A stretch of 64,000 bases of DNA from Paludibacteraceae bacterium (lineage in GTDB: Bacteria > Bacteroidota > Bacteroidia > Bacteroidales > Paludibacteraceae): positions 1 through 64,000 of the forward strand of contig JAKSNW010000007.1 in NCBI GenBank assembly GCA_024405895.1. The letters run 5' to 3'. The translations under genes were made by a program, and so were the position numbers. The notes below the pieces were generated by a model. The model saw only the letters and a program-made list of their open reading frames with translations, was not told the DNA's origin and made no database searches. Below are positions 9,511 to 18,267 of this stretch, in pieces; positions within the stretch are counted from its first letter, which is position 1, and the number at the start of each line of letters is the position of its first letter.

Positions 9511-9619
9511 GTAGGGGCAAAAGTAAAAACGGCTACTTGCGAAGAACAACATCTGTTCCGTTTGGGCAACTCTGCGAATAACTCTGTCTGCTAACTAAAT
9601 GCGAGAGTAAACCGTTCGA
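9511..9619. other. Non-coding spacer before the array
   Basis: No credible gene. The reverse strand shows TACTTTTG at 9518-9525, a possible -7 box with GTTG 21 bases upstream, but no convincing reverse-strand gene follows it. A GCCC/GGGGC mini-hairpin lies at 9504-9517. Confidence 0.4.
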
Positions 9620-10561
9620 CTTACTCCTATTGCTAATTCGACGTAAGGGCAAATCTCACTTGATAACACTTACTGCAAAGTAGACGTAAGAATAATTTCT
9701 GTTACTTACTCCTATTGCAATTTGATGTAAGGACAAACCTCACTTGATTACAGTTACTGCAAAGTTGACGCGAGCATAATCTCTTTTACTTACTCTTATT
9801 GCAATTTGATGTGAGGGCAAATCTCACTTGATTACAGTTACTGCAAAGTAGACGTAAGCGTAATTTCTGTTACTTACTCCTATTGCAATTTGACGTAAGG
9901 ACAAACCTCACTTGATAACAGCTACCGCAAAGTTGACTTGAGCATAATTTCTTTTACTTACTCTTATTGCAAGTTGACATAAGGACAAAACTCACTTGAT
10001 TACAGTTATTGCAAAGTTGACGTAAGAAAAAACTGAAGTGTTCAGAGTTATTGCGAAGTGACATTCGTTTGGTTCTGTTAACATCATAGAAATTGCAAGG
10101 TGACATTCATTTGGTTCTGTTAACATCATGGAAATTGCGAGATGACATTCATTTAGTTCTGTTAACATTATAGAAATTGCGAGGTAACAATTACACCAGA
10201 CAAGACTTTTTTCTCCAATTGCAAAGTGACATTCATTTAGTTCTGTTAACATTATAGAAATTGCGAGGTAACAATTACACCAGACAAGACTTTTTTCTCC
10301 AATTGCAAAGTGACATTCATTTAGTTCTGTTAACATTATAGAAATTGCGAGGTAACAATTACACCAGACAAGACTTTTTTCTCCAATTGCAAGGTGACAT
10401 TCGTTTAGTTCTGTTAACATTATAGAAATTGCGAATTAGCAATAACACCAAGCAAGACTTTTTTCTTCAATTGCAAAGTGACATTCGTTTGGTTCTGTTA
10501 ACACTATAGAAATTGCGAGTTAGCAATAACAATGTTTTGTTCAGTTTGAAGCTACTGCAAC
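9620..10561. repeat. 42-bp-phased tandem array of 22 units
   Basis: Anchors of the form TTGCAA-n-GTGAC recur at 9638, 9681, 9722, 9765, 9806, 9849, 9890, 9933, 9974, 10017, 10058 and then exactly every 42 bases to 10520 (10100, 10142, 10184 and so on). In the first half the gaps alternate 43 and 41; from 10058 on they are all 42. The mean is 42.0. Between anchors lie four alternative fillers: two alternate in the first half (84-bp super-unit) and two alternate in the second half. The anchor is conserved while the fillers change. Forty-two is divisible by three, so long open frames arise by chance in it. There is no CRISPR-like spacer diversity. Confidence 0.9.
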
Positions 10562-10799
10562 CTTGCAATAACAGTAGAAAAGCCAGAAAAACGGCATATT
10601 TCACCTCATTTAACATTGTTTGTGTTGTATTATGCCCAATTGTCAGGCTGTATGGTGCGTAGGGGATAAATGATTGGTAAAACGGAACACGACAATTGTA
10701 GAGACGTGTCATGTCTCTATGGTGCGGAGGATAGAAGAAAAGATTGTCCCTGTTAATCTGACATATTTCATAGTATCAGCGGTTTTTCGGATTAAAAGT

Positions 10800-10830
10800 T
10801 TTGCCATTTGGTTTTATTGAATTATCTTTA
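10800..10830 (+). promoter_or_regulatory. Promoter of the 10.9-kb lipoprotein gene
   Basis: TTTG at 10800-10803, 19-base gap, TATCTTTA at 10823-10830 (one mismatch to TAnnTTTG). The spacing is ideal and the gene starts about 42 bases further on. Confidence 0.6.
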
Positions 10831-10871
10831 CGGCGTCAATTTACCAAAACAAATATGAAAAACAAATCATC

Positions 10872-12200
10872 ATGATTATGAAGACACTGCGTTATTCAAT
10901 AATGGCTAAACTGACTCTTGCTGTTTCAATGACAATAATATTATTTGTTTCTTGTTCTCCAGAAATGGAGATTTCTGGAGTTGACTATTACTATAGAGCT
11001 AACAAGGCTGTTGTTTATAACGATCATTTAGAACGACCAACTGAAGATTTGGGAGGAATAACCGATTGCTATTTTGCAAACGGCAATATTTATTACATTG
11101 GTACTCATGTCTCGAAAGAAACACGAGAGAGCCAGGCATTTATTGAAGTAAATGGCTCTCGAAAATGGTATCGGTTGAACAACAACGACACCAAAGGAGC
11201 GATGATTGTTCCTGATGATAAAGACATCTATTATATCTTAGAGGAAACCTACGAGACTGGTGATAAAAACCAATTAGGAGACCCTCATGTTGGCCATTCT
11301 TATTATGCCTCAAAAAATGGGGGCGAACCAGAATTTATTGGCCATTCTCCAGAACTAATCCATGATACGAAATTACCATATATTACTACCATAAAAAGAA
11401 TAGACGGTCAGTTCTATTTCACTGGCATTAAAGATGATGTTGGATTCTATAGCCCTGCAGAAAATCTCGTCCTTCCGTTTTATGTCTCGGGACATGGTGG
11501 CGCTGCATTTGACATTATAAAGAAAGATAGCGTTATTTATTGTTGTGGTCGCCATAACAATACGGCCTATCTTTTCAACAAGACGGAACTGATAGAATTG
11601 GAAATACCAGAACGTTCAGAATATTCTGAAGCAAGATGTATGAAAGTAGTAGGTGACGATCTTTACGTCGGAGGTATGATAGACGAGGTTCCTGTAATAT
11701 GGAAAAATGGAGAGATTTGGGGAAGGTATGACGATTTTCCTCCGCACTATCTACATTATTATCTTAAAGATGTTGACAAATCATTATCTCCTGCAGTTCC
11801 AAACAACGGCACTCCACCAAACTTAGATCCAGCATTACCTATGAACTACCGCGCTGGTTCTGTCATTAATATGGAGATATTTGGTGACACAATCTATTCC
11901 ATGATAATAACACGCTCAAACAGTACTTCTCAAATATCTGGGAAACACTATGATTGTAGGTACTTTGCACTCGAATGGTATAAGTCTGGTGACAAAGTTG
12001 TTTGTAAAGATAAATATGATATAGTAGAAATGATGAAACTTCATACTATTGAGTTTGACAGAGCGTATTATGGAACAAGTGATGCTGGAGAAGAAACATG
12101 GACCGTTTGGATCTCTGACGAATCCGCTTCACGTTGGGACTTATCTTATAGCCGTCCACGTATAGCGCCTCGTTACGTGAAAGCCAAACGCAAGAAATAA
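10872..12200 (+). CDS. Surface lipoprotein, family of the 49-54 kb paralogues
   Basis: A 442-residue predicted lipoprotein (ATG at 10872; a second ATG at 10878 is equally plausible). The signal peptide ends LFVSC, acylated Cys near residue 29. The body is beta-rich with repeated short motifs such as GDDLYVGGMIDEVPVIWKNGEIW, which recur in the proteins at 49422-50721 and 52467-53780, so these are paralogues. The pattern of short repeated strands suggests a propeller-like fold, an inference only. Codons are unusually AT-rich compared with neighbours such as miaB and pgk. Function unknown. A hairpin follows at 12227-12254. Confidence 0.8.
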   Translation: MIMKTLRYSIMAKLTLAVSMTIILFVSCSPEMEISGVDYYYRANKAVVYNDHLERPTEDLGGITDCYFANGNIYYIGTHVSKETRESQAFIEVNGSRKWYRLNNNDTKGAMIVPDDKDIYYILEETYETGDKNQLGDPHVGHSYYASKNGGEPEFIGHSPELIHDTKLPYITTIKRIDGQFYFTGIKDDVGFYSPAENLVLPFYVSGHGGAAFDIIKKDSVIYCCGRHNNTAYLFNKTELIELEIPERSEYSEARCMKVVGDDLYVGGMIDEVPVIWKNGEIWGRYDDFPPHYLHYYLKDVDKSLSPAVPNNGTPPNLDPALPMNYRAGSVINMEIFGDTIYSMIITRSNSTSQISGKHYDCRYFALEWYKSGDKVVCKDKYDIVEMMKLHTIEFDRAYYGTSDAGEETWTVWISDESASRWDLSYSRPRIAPRYVKAKRKK

Positions 12201-12226
12201 TTTTCTTCACACGGCATAACATCATT

Positions 12227-12254
12227 CAGGCAGATTCCGTTCGGGGTCTGCCTG
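12227..12254 (+). terminator. Hairpin after the lipoprotein gene
   Basis: CAGGCAGA at 12227-12234 pairs with TCTGCCTG at 12247-12254. Only a weak T-rich tail follows, so it may be an inefficient terminator. Confidence 0.55.
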
Positions 12255-12330
12255 GTTTCATATTGCAAGTCAGCCAGAACAAGATATGGTGTTTTTGGAA
12301 AAAATCGATTTATATATGGTGTGGATACAA

Positions 12331-12361
12331 TAATAGCGTAGCCGTGTTGGCTACGCTATTA
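12331..12361. terminator. Perfect 13-bp hairpin downstream of tRNA-Arg
   Basis: TAATAGCGTAGCC pairs fully with GGCTACGCTATTA around a five-base loop. It lies between the end of the lipoprotein gene and the 3' end of the reverse-strand tRNA, so it could stop transcripts from either side. U-tracts are short. Confidence 0.65.
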
Positions 12362-12428
12362 TATTGCTTGCTGTAAATTTATCTGTGAGTTTGCTGTTCG
12401 GTAACTAACGGAAACACAGCTTATGTAG

Positions 12429-12500
12429 TACCCCCGAAGGGAATCGAACCCTTATCAAAAGTTTAGGAAACTTCCGTTCTATCCGTTGAACTACAAGGGC
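12429..12500 (-). tRNA. tRNA-Arg (anticodon CCT)
   Basis: The reverse strand folds into a complete 72-nt cloverleaf: acceptor GCCCTTG/CGGGGGT (with wobble pairs), D arm GTTC-loop-GAAC, anticodon stem GAAGT/ACTTT with loop TTCCTAA, T arm AAGGG-TTCGATT-CCCTT, discriminator A. The anticodon CCT reads AGG. CCA is not encoded. A -7 box at 12515-12522 lies just upstream. Confidence 0.93.
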
Positions 12501-12514
12501 ATTTTTTTGTATTG

Positions 12515-12522
12515 CAAAGATA
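12515..12522 (-). promoter_or_regulatory. -7 promoter box for tRNA-Arg
   Basis: The reverse strand reads TATCTTTG, ending about 15 bases before the first tRNA nucleotide. TTCG lies 19 bases further upstream (12542-12545), one mismatch from TTTG. Confidence 0.65.
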
Positions 12523-12569
12523 GCATGTTTTCGTGAGTTGACGAAATTCTTTGCCTACAAATAGAATAA

Positions 12570-12747
12570 GGTAGGTTCTATAAATTACTAAATTCTCTAT
12601 GAATTATCTTGGACGCTTTAGGTCTCTCTCTTGTATCTTTCTTTTCATCTTCTTGAATCATAGCTCGCTATGCTTCTGCGAAGCCGAGAAGAAATCTGCG
12701 GCGAGATAGAATCCGAAATCATCTCAAGCTAATTTATAGAACCTACC
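12570..12747. mobile_element. MITE-like 178-bp inverted-repeat element
   Basis: The ends are perfect 18-bp inverted repeats: GGTAGGTTCTATAAATTA at 12570-12587 and its complement at 12730-12747. The element is flanked on both sides by ATAA, which would be a 4-bp target duplication. The interior (about 142 bp) has no gene. It sits between the tRNA-Arg promoter and the pgk terminator. I do not recognise the parent transposon; an alternative reading is a large structured RNA or terminator. Confidence 0.5.
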
Positions 12748-12752
12748 ATAAG

Positions 12753-12785
12753 AAAAAGGTCTGCTCATGAAGAACAGACCTTTTT
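12753..12785 (-). terminator. Terminator of the operon ending in pgk
   Basis: AAAAAGGTCTG and CAGACCTTTTT form an 11-bp stem with an 11-base loop; both flanks are A/T runs, so it works in either direction. It is 12 bases past the pgk stop. Confidence 0.85.
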
Positions 12786-12796
12786 ATATAGGAATC

Positions 12797-14044
12797 TTAT
12801 TTGCCTTTGATAGCAGCAATGCCTGGGAGCACTTTGCCTTCGATGGCTTCGAGCAATGCACCACCACCTGTTGAGATGTATGATACTTGGTCGGCCATGC
12901 CGAATTTGTTGATGCAGGCTACTGAGTCGCCACCACCGATGAGTGAGAATGCACCGTTGGCTGTTGCTTTGGCAATAGACTCAGCGATAGCACGTGAGCC
13001 ATCAGCAAAACGGTCGAACTCGAATACGCCGGCAGGACCGTTCCAGAGCACTGTCTTAGCGCCTTCGATAGCTTCTGCAAATGCTTTGCGTGTGTCTGGA
13101 CCAGCATCGAGACCCATCCAACCGTCAGGAACGTTGTCGAAAGGAACGACTTGGGTGTTGGCGTCAGCAGCGAAAGCATCGGCAGCAACGCAGTCGGTGC
13201 CGAGCACGAGGTTCACACCTTTGGCTTTGGCTTGAGCCATGATGTCGAGAGCCAACTGGAGTTTGTCTTCTTCAACGAGGCTGTTGCCTGTCTTGCCACC
13301 CATAGCTTTAGCAAAGGTATATACCATGCCGCCGCAGAGGATGAGGTTGTCCACCTTGTTCATGAGGTTCTCGATGATGCCAATCTTTGAACTTACCTTG
13401 GCACCGCCCATGATGGCAGTGAATGGACGTTTGATATTTGAGAGCACGTTGTCTACGGCTTTTACTTCTTGTTCCATGAGGAAACCGAGCATCTTGTTGT
13501 CAGCATCGAAATAGTCGGCAACAACAGCAGTGCTGGCGTGTTTGCGGTGAGCAGTACCGAAAGCATCGTTTACATAGCAGTCGGCATAACTTGCGAGATG
13601 TTTTGCAAAGTCTTTCTGTTTGCCCTTCATCTCTTTCTTGGCTGCTTCGTAGGCTGGATCTTCTTTCTCAATGCCTACAGGTTTGCCTTCTTCCTCTGCG
13701 TAGAAACGGAGGTTTTCAAGCAAGAGCACTTCGCCTGGTTTGAGGTTGCGTGCTGCCTCGTCGGCTTGCATGCAGTCGTTGATGAACTTCACTTCTGTGC
13801 CGAGCGCTTTGGCTACAGCCTCTGTGATTTGTGAGAGTGAGAGTTCTGGTTTTACCTTACCTTTGGCTTTGCCCATGTGTGACATGAGGATGAGTGAACC
13901 GCCATTGTCAAGGATATGACGGAGGGTAGGCAGTGCGCCACGGATACGGGTGTCGTCGGTGATGACGCCATCGGCCAATGGCACATTGAAGTCCACGCGC
14001 ACAAGAGCACGTTTGCCTTGGAAGTTGTATTGATTGATTTGCAT
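12797..14044 (-). CDS. pgk: Phosphoglycerate kinase
   Basis: A 415-residue glycolytic enzyme moving phosphate from 1,3-bisphosphoglycerate to ADP. Landmarks: [15 protein letters not shown] (substrate loop), [73 protein letters not shown] and the Gly-rich [15 protein letters not shown] before the C-terminus. Length matches the family. It lies 33 bases after obgE with no terminator between, so it is probably also transcribed with the upstream run as well as from its own start. Confidence 0.97.
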   Translation of the reverse strand: MQINQYNFQGKRALVRVDFNVPLADGVITDDTRIRGALPTLRHILDNGGSLILMSHMGKAKGKVKPELSLSQITEAVAKALGTEVKFINDCMQADEAARNLKPGEVLLLENLRFYAEEEGKPVGIEKEDPAYEAAKKEMKGKQKDFAKHLASYADCYVNDAFGTAHRKHASTAVVADYFDADNKMLGFLMEQEVKAVDNVLSNIKRPFTAIMGGAKVSSKIGIIENLMNKVDNLILCGGMVYTFAKAMGGKTGNSLVEEDKLQLALDIMAQAKAKGVNLVLGTDCVAADAFAADANTQVVPFDNVPDGWMGLDAGPDTRKAFAEAIEGAKTVLWNGPAGVFEFDRFADGSRAIAESIAKATANGAFSLIGGGDSVACINKFGMADQVSYISTGGGALLEAIEGKVLPGIAAIKGK

Positions 14045-14077
14045 ATTGATGTGTGATTTGATTTACGTTGAAAAAAA

Positions 14078-15202
14078 TTACCAGTCTACTTCGATATCGC
14101 CAGATTCGTCGTCGATGTCTTCGCTGTCGAACTCAAACTCTTCGTCGTTGTTGGCGTTGAGGTATTCGGCATCCAAAGGACGCTCTGTGATATTCTTCAC
14201 GATGTTGGAAGGGTCGTTGATGGTTTCCCATAACATATCCTTCAGTCGGTCGAGATTGAGACGTGATACGGAGGAGAAGAAGATATGAGGCACGTCGGCA
14301 GGAAGCAGAGGCTCCATCTGGGCAATGAGTGTCTCGTCGAGCATGTCGCATTTGCTGATGGCAAGGATGCGGCGTTTTTCGGCAAGTTCTGGGTTGTACT
14401 TCGTTACCTCGTTGAGCAAGACCTCGTATTCATGTGCAGGATCTTCGCTGTCGGCAGGAACAAGGAACAGCAGGATAGAGTTGCGCTCGATGTGGCGAAG
14501 GAAACGGAGACCGAGACCTTTGCCTTCGGCAGCACCTTCGATGATGCCAGGGATGTCTGCCATGCAGAAGGACTTGCCGTCGCGATATTCCACAATGCCG
14601 AGGTTAGGCACGAGAGTAGTGAAAGGGTAGTCGGCAATCTCTGGCTTGGCGGCAGAAACGCTGCTGAGCAAGGTGGATTTGCCAGCGTTAGGGAATCCTA
14701 CCAGACCGACATCGCCCAAGACTTTCAATTCCAGAACCACTTGTCTCTCGATGCGTGGCTCGCCTGGTTGGGCATAGCGTGGTGTCTGATTGGTAGAGGT
14801 GCGGAAATGCCAGTTGCCCAAGCCACCGCGACCGCCTTTCAGCAGTATGACTTCCTGACCATCTTCCGTGATGTCGCAGAGATATTCGCCAGTGTTTGCG
14901 TCGTGAACAACAGTGCCGCAAGGAACGTCGATGTATTTGTCAACGCCGTTCTTGCCGGTAGATTTGTTCTCTGTGCCGTTGCCACCGTCGCCAGCGAAGA
15001 CGTGACGCTCGTACTTCAGGTGGATGAGTGTCCAGAACTGCTTGTTGCCACGCAGGATGATATGACCGCCACGGCCACCATCGCCACCGTCGGGACCACC
15101 CTTCGGAACATATTTGGCACGATGGAGGTGCGCACTTCCTGCGCCGCCTTTGCCACTGCGACACGTAATCTTTACATAGTCAACGAAATTGGTTTCAGCC
15201 AT
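14078..15202 (-). CDS. obgE: Obg-family GTPase
   Basis: A 374-residue ribosome-associated GTPase. The N-terminal glycine-rich Obg fold contains [18 protein letters not shown] and [11 protein letters not shown]; the G domain starts near residue 160 with GFPNAGKST (G1), then [16 protein letters not shown] (G3) and ISKCDM (G4). The tail is very acidic ([21 protein letters not shown]). It follows adk by 27 bases, an order (hpt-adk-obgE) that I recall as usual in Bacteroides. Confidence 0.95.
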   Translation of the reverse strand: MAETNFVDYVKITCRSGKGGAGSAHLHRAKYVPKGGPDGGDGGRGGHIILRGNKQFWTLIHLKYERHVFAGDGGNGTENKSTGKNGVDKYIDVPCGTVVHDANTGEYLCDITEDGQEVILLKGGRGGLGNWHFRTSTNQTPRYAQPGEPRIERQVVLELKVLGDVGLVGFPNAGKSTLLSSVSAAKPEIADYPFTTLVPNLGIVEYRDGKSFCMADIPGIIEGAAEGKGLGLRFLRHIERNSILLFLVPADSEDPAHEYEVLLNEVTKYNPELAEKRRILAISKCDMLDETLIAQMEPLLPADVPHIFFSSVSRLNLDRLKDMLWETINDPSNIVKNITERPLDAEYLNANNDEEFEFDSEDIDDESGDIEVDW

Positions 15203-15229
15203 AGATTGTCGATGAGTTTTTGTGTATGA

Positions 15230-15805
15230 TTAAGCTTTTGCTGCGTCGATTGCTTTGCAAACCTGAGCGAAACATTCTTCAACGGTGGTGTCGTTGGAGA
15301 TGGCGCGAAGCAGACCTTTCTGTTCGTAGTATTTCATAACAGGGGCTGTCTGCTCGTTGTATACGGTGATACGTTTGCGGATGGTTTCGAGGTTGTCGTC
15401 GGCACGACCAGAGGTGGCGCCACGGTTGAGCAAGCGTTTGATGAGTTCGTTCTCTTCTACAGAGAGTGCAAGCATGATGCTTACTTTCTCGCCATGTTTT
15501 GCCAACATCTCATCCAATGCACCTGCTTGTACTTGGGTACGTGGGAAACCGTCGAAGATGAAGCCGTTGGCATCAGCATGACGTGAGATTTCCTGCTCAA
15601 GCAAGGCGATGATGAGTTCGTCGCTTACGAGTTGACCTTTAGAGATGACGGCTTCCACTTGTTTGCCAAGTTCTGAACCGTTTTTGATTTCGGCACGGAG
15701 GATATCACCTGTTGAGAGGTGAATGAGGTTGTAGCGTTTCTCAATGAGTTCGCTTTGTGTGCCTTTTCCGGCGCCTGGAGCACCGAACATTACAATGTTC
15801 AACAT
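15230..15805 (-). CDS. adk: Adenylate kinase
   Basis: A 191-residue enzyme interconverting ATP+AMP and 2 ADP. It starts MLNIVMFGAPGAGKGTQ (Walker A) at the ATG at 15805; a longer frame upstream adds only non-conserved residues overlapping the hpt intergenic region. Other landmarks: HLSTGDILRAE, DGFPRTQVQ (AMP-binding) and RGATSGRADDN in a short LID. It appears to be the short form without a zinc-binding LID. Confidence 0.95.
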   Translation of the reverse strand: MLNIVMFGAPGAGKGTQSELIEKRYNLIHLSTGDILRAEIKNGSELGKQVEAVISKGQLVSDELIIALLEQEISRHADANGFIFDGFPRTQVQAGALDEMLAKHGEKVSIMLALSVEENELIKRLLNRGATSGRADDNLETIRKRITVYNEQTAPVMKYYEQKGLLRAISNDTTVEECFAQVCKAIDAAKA

Positions 15806-15836
15806 AAGTTTATTGTGTATTAAATTATTTTCAGAG

Positions 15837-16382
15837 TTATTCCTCGTCTTTACACAAAGTGTAGATGTGAGGGAGATTGCGTCCGAAACCGTCGTAGTCA
15901 AGACCATAGCCTACGATGAAACGGTTAGGAATCTCGATGGCAACGTAGTCAAGTTTGACCTCGTGACGACGTGCTTCCGGTTTGGAAATCAGTGTGGCAA
16001 TCTTGATGTCTTTAGCACCTTTCTCCTTGAGTTGGCTGACAAGGTTGACCATGGTGAATCCGGTGTCAACGATATCCTCAACGACAACAACGGTGCGTCC
16101 TTCAACGCTTTGGTTCAAACCGATGAGTTGTTTCACCTTGCCGGTGGTCTGCATGCCTTCGTAGGAAGCCATCTTCACGAAAGAGATTTCGGCAGGAATG
16201 GTGACACGTTTCATCAAATCGGCTGCAAACATGAACGAGCCGTTGAGCACACCGAGAAAGAGTGGTTTCTCGTGAGCCAGTTCGGTGTTGATGCGGTCAG
16301 CGATTCGTTGTACTTGAGCCAGAATCTCGCTCTCTGGGATTGAGAGTTCGAAGAGTTTATCTTTTACTTTTACTGTTTCCAT
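15837..16382 (-). CDS. hpt: Hypoxanthine phosphoribosyltransferase
   Basis: A 181-residue purine-salvage enzyme joining hypoxanthine or guanine to PRPP. The PRPP loop VVVVEDIVDTGFTM lies near residues 95-108; GVLNGSFMFAADL and the late IEIPNRFIVGYGLDYDG complete the active site. It sits 31 bases before adk and 18 bases after the mrp gene. Confidence 0.95.
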   Translation of the reverse strand: METVKVKDKLFELSIPESEILAQVQRIADRINTELAHEKPLFLGVLNGSFMFAADLMKRVTIPAEISFVKMASYEGMQTTGKVKQLIGLNQSVEGRTVVVVEDIVDTGFTMVNLVSQLKEKGAKDIKIATLISKPEARRHEVKLDYVAIEIPNRFIVGYGLDYDGFGRNLPHIYTLCKDEE

Positions 16383-16400
16383 TGTGTGAACGCTTTTGAG

Positions 16401-17447
16401 TTAGAGAATGCTTTGTGCCAAGGCCTTGAAATAGGCAGCAGCAGGATGTTCTGGCTGCATGGCAACAGGGAGACCGTTGTCGCCGCCTTCGCGGATGCCT
16501 TGAACCAAAGGAATCTGGGCGAGTAGGCGAGTGCCGCATTCTTCTGCAAGTGCTTTGCCGCCGTCTTTGCCGAAGATATAATATTTATTGTTTGGCAACT
16601 CCTCTGGAGTAAACCAAGCCATATTCTCTACAATACCGAGTACAGGAACGCCGACGTGGTCGTTGGTGAACATGTCGATACCTTTGCGTGCATCAGCCAA
16701 TGCCACTGGTTGTGGTGTTGTGACTACGATAGCACCTGTGAGTTTCAACTGCTGAACGAGTGAGAGGTGGATATCGCCAGTTCCTGGTGGCATGTCAACG
16801 ATGAAATAATCAAGTTCGCCCCAGAGAGCATCGCTGATAAGTTGCTTCAAAGCATTGACAGCCATAGCACCACGCCATACAAGTGCTTTGTCTGGATCCA
16901 CGAAGAAACCGATGGACAAGACTTTGATGCCGTTCCAATCGATTGGGAGGATATAATCCTTACCGTCGATGTTCTCACCTTCAGGACGTGCCTCTTCCAA
17001 ACCTAACATCTTAGGTACGGAAGGACCGTAGATGTCGGCATCCAACAGACCGACGCGTTTGCCTTCGTTGGCGAGAGCAACGGCAAGGTTGACTGCCACG
17101 CTGCTCTTGCCCACACCACCTTTGCCAGATGAAACGGCGATGATATTCTTCACGTCTTTCAGTGGCTCATCTTTTGGTGTCGGAGGAGGTGCAATGGTCT
17201 TGATGGCGATGTTGCCTTTGATGTCAGCCTCTTTGTCAACATAGGTCAGAATAGCCTGTTCGCAAGCCTTTACCAATGATTTGGCAAATGGATCGTTGGC
17301 ACGTTTGAAGATGAGCGAGAAGGAGATTTTCTTGCCATCGATACGGATGTCGTCTTCCAACATGCCTGCAGACACAACGTCCTCACCTGTGCCTGGATAG
17401 CGCACATGTGAGAGGGCGTCTTTTATAAGTTGTGGATAGTATGTCAT
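16401..17447 (-). CDS. mrp: Mrp/ApbC-type Fe-S cluster carrier ATPase
   Basis: A 348-residue P-loop ATPase of the Mrp/NBP35 group, which hands Fe-S clusters to target proteins. A short N-terminal MIP18-like domain (YPGTGEDVVSAG) precedes the deviant Walker A VSSGKGGVGKSSVAVNLA near residue 100. DADIYGPSVPKMLG, VDMPPGTGDIHL and VVTTPQPVALADARKG follow. The CxxC pair seen in many Mrp proteins near the end is not obvious here. It lies nine bases after the patatin gene. Confidence 0.92.
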   Translation of the reverse strand: MTYYPQLIKDALSHVRYPGTGEDVVSAGMLEDDIRIDGKKISFSLIFKRANDPFAKSLVKACEQAILTYVDKEADIKGNIAIKTIAPPPTPKDEPLKDVKNIIAVSSGKGGVGKSSVAVNLAVALANEGKRVGLLDADIYGPSVPKMLGLEEARPEGENIDGKDYILPIDWNGIKVLSIGFFVDPDKALVWRGAMAVNALKQLISDALWGELDYFIVDMPPGTGDIHLSLVQQLKLTGAIVVTTPQPVALADARKGIDMFTNDHVGVPVLGIVENMAWFTPEELPNNKYYIFGKDGGKALAEECGTRLLAQIPLVQGIREGGDNGLPVAMQPEHPAAAYFKALAQSIL

Positions 17448-17456
17448 AATATTTTA

Positions 17457-18260
17457 TTATAGATTTGAGGGGATGGCATCAAAGAATGCGCGGTTGGCTT
17501 CAATGGTGCGACATGCTTCCTCATATCCTATTTTATAGATTGTATTTATTTTCGATTTATCAAAAGTGGTGTAGTTGCGTGCTTTAACCGGTTCAATCAT
17601 TAGGTCGCAGATGTGCTTCTCGATAACTGTGTTTGATTGAATCATCAGGGTATAGATGCGCTCTGCTACATCTTTTATGTTGTTGATTGTGCGTTGTGTC
17701 ATGATTGGATTCACGTGTACGCCAAGCAATACGTCACAACGTTCGCGAATGATACTCGCCGGAAGATTGCAAAAGATGCCGCCGTCAACATACATCTTAT
17801 CGCCGATGGTTGTCGGGGTGAGGGCGATAGGGAAACTGGACGAAGCAACGAGTTTGTCAACCAGAGGTCCTCTGAAGAAATAGGTGTTTTTGCCTTCGTA
17901 GAGTTCTGTGGCATTGACGACTAACGGAATCTGAAGTTCTTCAAATGTCTTAGCAGTCAAAAAACTATCCAATAACGTATGCAACCGGTCGTTGGAGGCA
18001 ATGCCTAACTTCGTTTTTAGTCCAATGCTTACGTATTGGAAATAACTGGAGTCGTTTAGGAAATCGCGACATTCCTCTGGCTTGTGGCCATCTGCATAGA
18101 GAGCACCGACGATAGCGCCTGCGCTAACGCCTGAGATAATCTCAGGACGGAGACCTATCTCTTCCAAAGCCTTAAATATGCCCAAGTGGGCAACGCCTTT
18201 GACGCCGCCTCCGCTTAGGGCTATACCTAATCTTTTCTTCTCTATGAGTGAGTTTTGCAT
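17457..18260 (-). CDS. Patatin-like phospholipase
   Basis: A 267-residue lipid acyl hydrolase. The oxyanion-hole motif LSGGGVKGVAHLG opens the domain, the nucleophile elbow is GVSAGAIVGALYADG (GxSxG), and the catalytic Asp sits in VDGGIFCNLP (DGG). No signal peptide is seen, so a cytosolic or membrane-surface location is likely. Seven bases separate it from the CaCA exchanger gene. Confidence 0.9.
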   Translation of the reverse strand: MQNSLIEKKRLGIALSGGGVKGVAHLGIFKALEEIGLRPEIISGVSAGAIVGALYADGHKPEECRDFLNDSSYFQYVSIGLKTKLGIASNDRLHTLLDSFLTAKTFEELQIPLVVNATELYEGKNTYFFRGPLVDKLVASSSFPIALTPTTIGDKMYVDGGIFCNLPASIIRERCDVLLGVHVNPIMTQRTINNIKDVAERIYTLMIQSNTVIEKHICDLMIEPVKARNYTTFDKSKINTIYKIGYEEACRTIEANRAFFDAIPSNL

Positions 18261-18267
18261 CGTTTTC

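Noticed and set aside
9992-10420. A 142-residue reverse frame made of 14- and 28-residue repeats
   Set aside because: It lies inside the 42-bp array; since 42 and 84 divide by three, such frames appear by chance. There is no signal, promoter or varied codon pattern, and 42-bp phasing continues outside the frame.
9620-10561. CRISPR array
   Set aside because: The fillers between anchors alternate between a few types rather than being unique spacers, anchors are only about 14 bases, and there are no cas genes.
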